Below are positions 54,401-64,000 of a stretch of DNA of 64,000 nucleotides, piece after piece. Each line of letters opens with the position of its first letter. Within the stretch, counting starts at the first letter, position 1. Both the position numbers and the translations under genes were made by a program. The DNA lies in NCBI GenBank assembly GCA_003342895.1, contig PTFA01000024.1:1692932-1756931 (forward strand), given 5' to 3'. The notes beneath the pieces were generated by a model. The model did no database searches and was not told where the DNA came from. It saw only the letters and a list, made by a program, of their open reading frames with translations. Source of the stretch: Casuarius casuarius (lineage: Eukaryota > Chordata > Aves > Casuariiformes > Casuariidae).

Positions 54401-57400
54401 GAAAGAAAATATATTATATCCATTCGAATGTGAAATTATAAACAAACTAAGAGTAGCTAAGTGGTAGTTACCTCCAAGTAAGTATCCGTATACATAAGGA
54501 ACCACAGCAGAATGAGCCAGATTTTTGGATGCTGTAAAATTGCATACTTTTACAATGTGACTATCCTCCATGTAGTCACTTGTTTCCAGAAGGAAAGGTA
54601 ATAGTAGGATGTTTTCACAGGCTGTAAGTGGGGCTAAGAGGATGACATCTAAGCAGGAAAAACACAGGCTGGATATCCAAAAAAAAAAATGGAGCTTGAC
54701 TCCCACTAAAGTTAGTTTGAGTCTGCTTAGTATATTCTCTTAGGCAGGGAAATACTGCCTCCAGGAAAGAGGACGCTCTATTTACTAGGACATTTAAAGC
54801 CACATTTGCCACAATACTAAAACGTATGCAGTAGTTAGTGCACACTGGAATGAGTAGGAATGAGGACTCAGCTGGACCCTGGGAAAATAATCAGTTGTAC
54901 CAGCTAGATTATTTGTATGTTAAAGTAATTCAGAAGAAATGTACCCAGCTGCACTGAAGGCAGCAGGAGCTGAAAGAAAAGGAGGTTGTTGTACCGCCAT
55001 CATCCCCCACCAGACAATTAGGAGAAAAGAAGAGAGCTAATACAAAAAAAGAAATTGTATTGCACTTAGTTCAGTGGGAGTGCAGCCTTCTGTACTAATA
55101 GACCATTGATCTCTGTAGGCAGGAAGTCTTCCTACCAGGTGATTAAGATGAGAACTGTGTGAGCCACTAGACCTTTTTTTCTTAATATTTTACATATGAA
55201 CATTGTGCATTTAACTTGTCCTACACGTGCCCTTCATGAAGCCTGTGCTAGAGCCATTTTCACAGATGTTGCCAAGTGCTAACTGTTAGTGTTGCATTAA
55301 CCTGGATTATTTAAACCTGATCTAGCAAACGGGTTCTGGCTATCCTGCCCCTGGAAAAAAAAAAGCAGTTAGGAATCATTTGCAGGGGCTGTTGATATCT
55401 CCACCAAGTTAAATGTGTGGGAACTTGATCCCACTTGGGGAAGCAGTGGAAGCACTCTACTTGCATGAGGTTAATTTAATAGTTATGGCAAGGTTGTGAG
55501 GGGGTCTCTTTTCAAGTCTTAAGGTCTGTGTCTGCTTGCCTATTTTATGTTCGCCCACAGCAAACTTTGACTTGGGTAGAGTTAAAGTCTGAGAGCAGTA
55601 CACAGAGCAGTCTTAGACTAGAGCATCCATCTGTTTTGGTCTTCTTCCTTCAATATTTTTGTCATTTACTCATGGTCTGGGAACAAAATGCCCCTTCTAT
55701 GTCAGTGTACAGGGACTGATGCTAACATGTGAAGCATGTTACATACGATGTTGCTGTGCAAGAATAAGAAAGCCTATTTTGAATTCTGTGAAGGACATGC
55801 TGTCCTTCAGAAATAAATATTCAGAACAGAGCTGTTCTTTCCAATGGTTAATGGTGGGAAATTGTCTGCCTTATTTGGCAAACAATTGTGGAAGCATCTC
55901 AGGTCATTCTTTCTGAAAGGTTGATAGGTTTTTCCCCTCCTAGTGAACTTCAAGAAGAGTTAACTGCAGCATATTCCGTGCCAGGTAGCTGTATACACAA
56001 TATGTAAATGCTTGTGGATTTGCTGGGTCCATTAAAACCAGAAAGGCCAGAGCTTCTCGTTGTCCTATCATAAGCCAGCAATCTCACGACAGGGAAGTAG
56101 AAAGGAGTTGTATGGAAATACAGGTTTATATCCCTGGGGTGTGTAGCTCTCAACCACAGCATTATTGCTGCAGCAGTGGGAGGAGACTTTGAATAAGGAG
56201 TGTCTTGCCTCCTTCAAGCGTGACTTTATGTGAAAATTCCAGCTGTGGTGCATACTAGTTAGAATGTGATCTGGCCAGTGTTTAAGTAAATACGTGTCCT
56301 TGCTTATATAAGCAGCCCAATTAAATGCAGTGCTTAAATGCTTGCAGAACTGGCAGCTTGTTTTATAATGATAGTTTGCCAGAGAAACAAGGAACTTGGG
56401 AGTAAATCTTTCCTGCTTTATGCACAGAAGCAATCTCATTGAATTCAACCTCTGTGTGTAACACAAGCAGGATGTGGCGTATTCTTCTAAGAGTGCCAAG
56501 CTGATGTTTGCACTGGGTATTTTGGGTGAGTAGTAGCCCAGAAGCAATACTGCTATCAATGGAAGGGCTGTGTAACCACTCATTTAATTTCTGGAGCCAT
56601 TTTAAATTCTCACCATGGAAAAGATCTGTATAGATCTATATACATCTTCACCATGGTGATTGATTTCTTTTCAAAGAAAGTAGCTTCGTGATTTGTATCT
56701 TGTGTTTCCTACCTCTACTGACTTCCAATGCACCTCTATGAAAAAATATATATAGTACAGTTAACTATTTATATATTGGACTGTAGCAGTAGGTATTCCA
56801 ACAAGATACAGTTACAGAATCAGCTGCAGAGAGTACTAACAAAGCCTTCAGGCCTTGAACCTGCATTCGTATATGAGATTTGGGGGATGAAGCAGCAAAA
56901 ATGTCAAAGAAACTGAATAAAAGCTCACACTGCTGCATGCTTACACAGCCGTGCAGGTTCAAAAAGTGAAGTCACATGCTGCTTCACATGTTTTAACTTC
57001 CTCAATTTGTTATGCTCATCTTTAGGCTTCTACATATAGTACAGTAGTGATTTAATAGATATAAAATGACTTAAGGGATAATTTGAACACCGGATGATTT
57101 TTTGAACAATAAGTGCTGGCATAATAGGGTACTCTAGTTATTCATCCATCTGTGTATTTGAACATGTCCTTAGGCAACCTTAGATGAACATAAACACCTC
57201 AAATGCCATAGGTGCTTTATGCCTTTTGTCTGTGCATTAGGCTCATTTATTATATGTAACAATGTATCTTTGTAGAAAAGACAGATAAACTAAAGATCTG
57301 AATGGAGTTGATCATTGGCATTTAATTTAAAAGCTGATGCCATATTTTGTTTGGGATCACTTTCTCAGAGCTCTAAATGACAGAACATATTTTGGCCAAT

Positions 57401-58202
57401 TCCCAGAAGAGCTTAAAGAGCCTGATCTCCTGTCCCAAAGATTAAACCTCATGGGCTGAAACCTTGGCTTCATCCCAGATAAAATGAGGGTGGGTTGTTG
57501 CAAGTAGGGCATTCACTGCAACCTTGTCCCCAGCCCTGTTAAACAGCAATGGTTAGCAATGAGTAGTCCTCCATGGGGCTGCTCTTAGCGTCTCTCCTTT
57601 CCGTGTGCTTGACACAAGTGGAGCGAGAAGGATATTGGGGGAGATGAGGGAGATGACGGACATCCCCCAAGGTGAAGAGCTGAATAAGGCAGAAGCTGTA
57701 GCAGATTTCTGAAAAGATCAAAATGCTTCTCAATGGCTCTCTCCAGGCCCTTGGAAATCCACAGTAGTTCCGTAATGCATTTCAGTGGCCTAAGGGTTTC
57801 CCCATTTATCCCTGGGGAGCACAGCAACTTCAGGATCAGTTATGAAGAGACGACGACCTGGTGATACTGGCCACAGAAACTCTTGTCTGTTTTCTCCTTT
57901 AGCCAAGGGACTTTGACTTATCCAACAGCCCCTTGACCTTATGTAGTCCTGCTCTCATTGCAAAGCCTAGCAGCAGGTTCTGCCAAACTGCTTGCAAGCC
58001 ACATACAATTCAGGAATTTGTCCTGCTGATGCATTAGGTGTTGGCAAGTATTTTTTTTTAAGTTGCAAATGGTCTATCAATATGCAGGTTCTCATGTTTG
58101 CATTTTGAAGCCAGCATAGAGGGACTAGATGCAGTCATTTCCCTGAAGATTTCCTTACTGTTCTTCTCTGACAACAACAGTATTCCAGGCTAGAAACTAT
58201 TT

Positions 58203-58215
58203 GGGGGGGGGGGGG
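58203..58215. repeat. G13 homopolymer
   Basis: Thirteen G followed by AGGAGGA and, a few bases on, a T10 run. Confidence 0.95.
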
Positions 58216-59639
58216 AGGAGGACTCCTTTTTTTTTTGCTTTCAAGATTTCTTTTCTGGAAGCAAACTGTTAAAGGATTCACTGTATTCTATGTTGAATGT
58301 CAATACCAAGAAATTAAGCAAAAGAAGGTGTGTGTCTATTATTCTTCATGCATGTCACAGTTGAAAAATTAGTTAAATTGGGTACTTCAATGGAGAATTT
58401 TTATCCTAGTTTCAGTTTGGTAGACCAGGTGCTGAGATTAGAGGTGGAGGTATTAAATGGACAAAGAAAGTAAAAAGAAACTGTATGGAAGGCCTGAATA
58501 ATTGTAGTCCATTGAATTTCATTATTCAGTGACATTTGACTGCTTCTTCATCGTCTCCAGAAAGATGAATTTAGTGGTTCAGGTCAAACTTTGTAAAGCC
58601 AAGAGCTGCTGCATAAATGAATAACAATTATGATTATTTACCATTTTTAACAGTAGAAAAGCATATGCTGGGGGGAAGAGGCCTTAAAATGTAAATAGAA
58701 GATCTGATCCCTGCTTTCAGGAGGTTATTAATTGGTTTGAAACGTAATGCAAAAAAGGGAGAAATGGAGCAGAGTAAAACAGAAATTCTGCCTGGCTGCT
58801 CAGCCTAACAACAGAAAGAACAGAAATTTGGTTTTAGGATATGCACGTGTATTTTGTTAGCAAAAATACACAACCAGAAATTTCAGGTGCTGAACAGAAA
58901 TGGGAATTCAGGAGAGATTTCATGAAGAAAGAAAACTCTCCCTGGTTTTACCAAACAACGTATGTGTCAGAGATGGTTTGACAGAAAGCGAGGGCAGCGG
59001 CAGGAAGAGAAAACTGTAGCATGAGGTTAGCACCCCAGCAGTGCGGAGGGCGAGATGAAATAAGAAGCTGAATTCCTCGAGAGGAGCTGGCTCGCGCTTG
59101 ACCTGGAGGGTACAACACCAGCACTGAACTAGGTGTAGTGAAGGAGGGAGCTGGGAACAGACTGACATGGTCAGGTTGATAGCCCGGAACAGTTTTAGGA
59201 CCTGCGTTACAGATTAAATGGCACGGGAGCCAAAGAGAAAGATGTTTCGGTAATCATGGTAGTGGATATTGGAAATTTATACTGGCAGTTTAGCTATTAG
59301 AAAAGGAAAAAGAGGGCATGCCTTAAAATCTTATGTAGAAAAAAGATTTGGTGTGGTGTTATTTCTTCATTTTCTGCTTGTAGCAAGAGGTAAGTGTTTA
59401 AGATAAAATCTCTCTGGCCACGTTAGTGTAGAAATACTGCATCAGTTGTGACACAGGACTGTTTTGAATAGAAAACAGGAAATTAATCTCTGATTGAGAT
59501 CTGTTTCTTATCACTCTTGTCCTACTTTGAAGTTCTTACATCCAAAGTATTTTCCCTGCAAGCACAAAATTGTTTTCTTAGTAATAACTCCCCTCCCTTC
59601 CTCCCTTCTTGAAATGAGCCTTTGATTCTCTTGCATACA

Positions 59640-60240
59640 CTGCCCTAAAATGTATATAGTGTCGGTGGGAGCTAGGTATCCCCATCAGAGCCTGGAGTGT
59701 CTTTCTACGTGTCGGCACAGGGACGTAAGGGAGTGTAACGAAACTTGCCCACGCTGTCTGGATGCAGAGAGGAGGAGAGGTCAGACGCGCCGGAGCTGCC
59801 GGATGCCTGTCTGAGTGGGACTCCGGGGTTGCGAGAGGTGGGAGGAATATTGGCTCTGCCTCCACAGTACACTGGCACACGCATTAATGGCAGCAGAGAG
59901 TAGAAAATAGCCTACGCCAGCAAAAAGGACTGGACCAGGTTATTGTTCCCAAAGGCGGGGGGATGCAGATTGCTGTTCACGGAGCCACAGTCACGTTGTT
60001 GCGCTGTGTTGGTGGCACCCCAGCTACGTGCATTTCAGAGCGACTCTTTACGGCTTTCTCTTCTACTATTAGCTGCAGGAGTGGTCCGCTATTAAACTTA
60101 GAAGTGACTGCAGTGCATTTGCATCCGCAGCATACAAATAGCAAGGTGATGAGAGCGCACTTTTTACAGTGGCTGTACGGAATAAAAACAGATTACTTAC
60201 TTCGGTATTCACCGGAGTATGCTGCACAGTCTAAGGGCAG
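59640..60240. promoter_or_regulatory. CpG-enriched patch, possible promoter or regulatory element
   Basis: I count roughly 28 CpG in about 600 bases, against very few in the flanking kilobases. It includes an octamer ATTTGCAT (about 60117-60124). No gene is recognised. It could be an upstream non-coding exon or promoter of the next gene (CDC42SE2 by mammalian synteny), a lncRNA promoter, or an old LTR. Confidence 0.3.
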
Positions 60241-63200
60241 AGGGGTGAGCTGGGAGTAGATCCATGGAAGAAGTGAATATGAGTGATCAGCAGCTATGCA
60301 AATAATCACAAAACATAAGAAGACACTTTTTAAATGAAAATAGAATATGCTACACAAGTAGCCAAAGAAGCAGAAGAGCACCTGCTCATATCTTGCTGCA
60401 AGTAGACCTGTGAAAGGGGGCTGAGAAAAAGAAAATGGTTATGGTGTCCTTACACAGTTTCCTTAAGAGAAGGAATCTCTTCCTTTTTAGAAGAATAAAG
60501 AGCTTGGCCCTCAGAGGGGATGGGGTGAGGCTGCTTTTTTAAAACTCCTGTACTTCAGTACATACTCTATGACTTGCCTGTGATCCCTGATGACCTGCTC
60601 TGCACTGCTTATGTGGAGCCAGTTCCCAGCTTTTATCTTTAAATGAATTTCCCCACAAAGAGGGGGCTGCACAAAATGGTGCGTATAGCCTCCGGCTGTG
60701 TTAACATCATACTGTTTTTTCCACTAGGCTGGTGAGAAGAAAACACCTGCCTTTGCTGCTGTACATGGCCCTCCCCTTATCCTTCAGCAGATCTGAGGCC
60801 TGGAAGAAAGGTGTGGGGGAAAGGCAAAGGTCTGGGACTTGGAGGTTTTGGAGGTCAGGTCCTCTTTCATACTGTGTGACTGAGATAGATGTAACAATAT
60901 TGCTGGGGGAGAAATGCCCCCCTCATACTTCTTACTAGTCTTCAGTGCTTCAGGTCATATCCCTGTTACTCTTGTCCATTTTTGTACAAAAAACAATACC
61001 TTTGTTCCTCTTTTGTAATCCTCAGTGCTAGTGCCCTTCTCCCTTAAACAAGGAGACACAAATATATTATGAACTGTGAGTCTGGTACCTATGTGTGTGA
61101 TTTGTATGTCTGACACAAATGCATCTTATACATAAAGTCTCTTGCTTACAGCAGTATTTGCATCCTGTCACGTATTAGTTAGGGTTGATGAGATTATTTT
61201 CAAGGGTTTTTTACAGTGGAGCAGTAGCATTTCTAGGGCTTAATATCTGGAATAGCAGATCTGTGCAATGAAGAATAGGCCTGTGGGGACCTGATACTGT
61301 TCTAATTTTTGTGCAATTCACAGCAGGAATTCTTGTTAGAAATCACTCATTAAAGTTGATTCAGTCAGATGTGGTACAGTACTGCAGTACTCTGGTGAAT
61401 TACATATACATCCTCACTATACTTCAAAATGAATATTTTACACGATAAATATTTTCTGAACAATAACCATTCGGCAGACATGCACTAGCCAGAAAAAAGT
61501 TGGCAACATTTGCTAGTTAACAAGTAACAGCCAGATTCTGATGCCCACAACAGGATAGCAATTATTATATGATCAATCTCATGCTGGAAGTTTATAAATC
61601 ACTTTAATAGTTGTCGGATATGCTGTTTGATGTTGTACCCTTCTACGATGTAGAAATAAAGAAAGCCACAACATGTTTGCATTTAGCTAGAAGCAGCTCT
61701 GGAAGTTATGGTTATATGGTTAACAAAATGCTTAGATGATGGTACATGTTGTGTGTGCATTTACATATGCATTTATAGGTAATTCTTGAATCTCCAGAGT
61801 CATCAGATGTGACTGTGAGGAGATGATCACAAAATGATAAATCATGAAGCCCTGAAGCCATGTAGCTGCAATTCTGAGCATGGAGTGCAGCTCAGGGTCT
61901 GAACTGTGTGTCTGTGGGCTTCCTGCTCCACGGTACAAGCTGTGAGTTTGCTAGTCTTGACCTCAGCTATGCAGGCCAGTGCCCTAGGTGGGACATAAGG
62001 ACAGACTCAAAGGCTTCCTGCTGCTAAATGCAGGTACCTCATGTAACATGTGCATAACAGTTGTGTTCTGAGTTAGCTTAACCAGATGCTGATGCTATGA
62101 GGTGTTTGCCAAAAATACATTTTGACAAACATAATACTAGTGGAAGTTGCACAAGGGATCACCAGGGACATAAAAGCAAGGCAGAGGTATGTTCAAGGCG
62201 CTGTCAGCATGATTTCATTGTTGGTTTCAGCTGATCAGAGATGAGGTTGCCACTGAAAGGGGAAATTGCACCTTGTCATTAAGTACATGTTCTTGCTACC
62301 TCTTGGATACCTGAACCTGCAATTGTTCGGCAAGTCAGATCGGCTTGTGGATCTGGCTGAGATCTACCCCCGCAAGAAAAAAATATTAGACTTCAGTGAG
62401 ACTGCTGTGCTGACATGACTCATGGCTGAGTGATCACTAAAGCCAGTGCAAAACCATGGCAAGCATGGGCAGCTGGGTCTAAGGAGAGGAGCAGGACTGC
62501 CCCTTTTGGCAGCAACACAGCCATAGACTGTCTCAGGGTGACAGTGAGACCATACCCTAATTTAGCATTCCCCTTGGTTCAGGTCAAAGCTGTTCCTGTC
62601 TCTCAGAGGGAATAACAGAGTATCTGGCAAAAACAGTTCCTGGCCTCACTCAGGAGGAATCTCTGTTTTGGGATACAAAAGTCTAAGGTGCCGCAGGTGC
62701 AATTTACACTTCTGTGGTCCCTACGTGAATTGGATGTGACCTTTATTAATTGAATCCTTCTTTATTCTTTTACTCAGCTACAGCTGTGGACATTTTCAGG
62801 CTGGCTCCAGGTCCTCTAAGGGTTCTAGTAGTCTTTATGGAAGTTTTAGGTAAATTGGTACAGCCACAGTCAGAGTTAAATCCTCATTATTGAGAACACA
62901 TAAGGGATAAGAAATGACCATTAGATCCAGTCCCTCCCAGCAGTCCTCCCAGTCTACGCTTCTATTCAGAATGATCATAGCACCTGCTTTTGTGGGGCTG
63001 AAGTCTTGCTGTTTGACCTCTCTGCCTGCCTGGCCCCACAGAGAGCTATTATGGATATCCATAGCAAAAAGATTTTTCTGCTTACCCTGTGGTGAAGTGA
63101 ATGCCACTGGATATAGATAACTCTGTCTCTGCCTTGGTTACAGTATGAAACAGTTTCTCTCTGTTCTTGTAGAAAATATAAGTTTTATATTTTTAGTTTT

Positions 63201-64000
63201 CCTTCATGCCTGAAACACCCTGGGAAAGAAGGGATTTCATGGCCTTGTAAAAGCTGTGCTCAGAATAGCTGTCAGAAGTAAAATGACTCATAATCAATAT
63301 TAGCAGGAAGGCATGCTTGATGCAAAGGAAGTGTGTGGGCAGAGGAGCGAAATAAGCCTGTTAAAGGAGCTAGCAGAAGCCTCCAAATATAGAAGCTGGT
63401 GGTAATAAATACTACTAAAAAAAAATTTTGAATCGATGATAAGAATGAAATATATGATTCTGGTGACTGATATGTGATTCTTTTTCTCCTCCCTACTTAC
63501 CTGCCTTCTCCACCAACAAGCACCTAAACAAGTCATAGCTTCTGCAGTGGACGTGCTCCACGTTCCCAGCTCTTGTCACTACAGAAAACACATGGGGTGT
63601 CTCCATAGAGGGACAAAGACCTTGCAGTCCTGAATGTTGTATCCCTTACGTTTTTGGTGCCTGATTCAATAGTGGACCTGAGCTGATACCCTTGGCTTCC
63701 TGTATAATGCTTGAGATGAGCTATGTCCTTAGGAATGGGGCTCGTAAAAGCCATCATTAGTTTTGAGTAGGGGACTACGTAAGTGAGAAATGTAGGAAAG
63801 AACAGGCACCAACATTTGTCTGCTCCTTTCAGGTAGGAGGATATCTGCTTCTCACTGGGCTTGTGAGAAGCTATCTGCCTTTCCTAACCCCTTTCTATAA
63901 GACACCCCTAATGTAAATCAGCATTCACTTTTTTTATTTAAAAAATTGGCCAAATTTAAAAGTATCCATTATTTAATCAGCTTTTCCCAGTTAGTTTTAT
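60241..64000. other. Intergenic, right end of window
   Basis: No coding is recognised on either strand. A 14-base palindrome (AGTACTGCAGTACT, 61378-61391) is present but is expected by chance in a window this size. Confidence 0.6.

Larger units (their letters stand above)
47396..59639. other. Intergenic, downstream of LYRM7
   Basis: No coding or known repeat is recognised. It contains the 51465 hairpin and the G13 tract at 58203. The next gene in mammals, CDC42SE2, has no recognisable coding exon here. Confidence 0.6.

Noticed and set aside
56068..56583. 171-codon minus-strand open frame
   Set aside because: It is the longest open frame outside the CpG islands, but I recognise no domain or family and no splice or promoter context. 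AT-rich DNA of this length can give such a frame by chance.
59578..60259. Open frames of 100 codons (minus) and 98 codons (plus)
   Set aside because: They have no recognisable domain and low-complexity composition. The interest of this region is its CpG content, not coding.
61378..61391. 14-base palindrome AGTACTGCAGTACT
   Set aside because: About four perfect 14-base palindromes are expected by chance in 64 kb.
47396..64000. Search for CDC42SE2 coding exons
   Set aside because: No frame resembles the known short protein, so the gene is not called here, although synteny suggests it lies further right.

Overview
The window reads as vertebrate nuclear DNA, most probably from a bird. The evidence is a CR1 LINE copy carrying the avian-type 3' end next to position 22001, compact introns, AT-rich unique sequence broken by two CpG islands, and HINT1 and LYRM7 orthologues in their conserved vertebrate arrangement. 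HINT1 is Z-linked in birds, and this copy keeps an intact HIT motif, which the female-specific W copy (HINTW) has lost. A Z-chromosome origin is therefore the best inference; the bases alone do not prove it.

Layout. Positions 1-29,330 are non-coding, with an ancient CR1/L3-type fragment (about 5565-5840), a younger CR1 3' end (22001-22595, minus strand), three weak MIR-like SINE remnants and some homopolymer tracts. HINT1 lies on the minus strand (coding 33723 to 29510, three exons, 126 codons, poly(A) signal at 29355-29360). A region of about 2.1 kb separates the HINT1 and LYRM7 start codons. It holds most of the HINT1 CpG island, a pair of pentamer arrays that are reverse complements of each other, and the start of the LYRM7 CpG island. 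LYRM7 lies on the plus strand (coding 35811 to 46817, five exons, 106 codons, poly(A) signal at 47367-47372). From about 47,400 to 64,000 I see no coding sequence. A CpG-enriched patch at about 59640-60240 is the only stretch there that looks like a possible promoter or regulatory element. In mammals the next gene in this direction is CDC42SE2; its coding sequence is not recognisable here.

Function. HINT1 is a purine nucleoside phosphoramidase and signalling scaffold. LYRM7 is a mitochondrial matrix chaperone for the Rieske Fe-S subunit of complex III. They are divergent neighbours with separate CpG-island promoters and no evident shared pathway. The LYRM7 promoter carries ETS/GABP, NF-Y and NRF1-type motifs, as expected for a nuclear gene serving the respiratory chain.

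I found no clearly new biological system. The items most worth checking are the facing GGCCC/GGGCC arrays between the two promoters, a possible intronic-polyadenylation form of LYRM7, and the CpG-rich patch near 60 kb.
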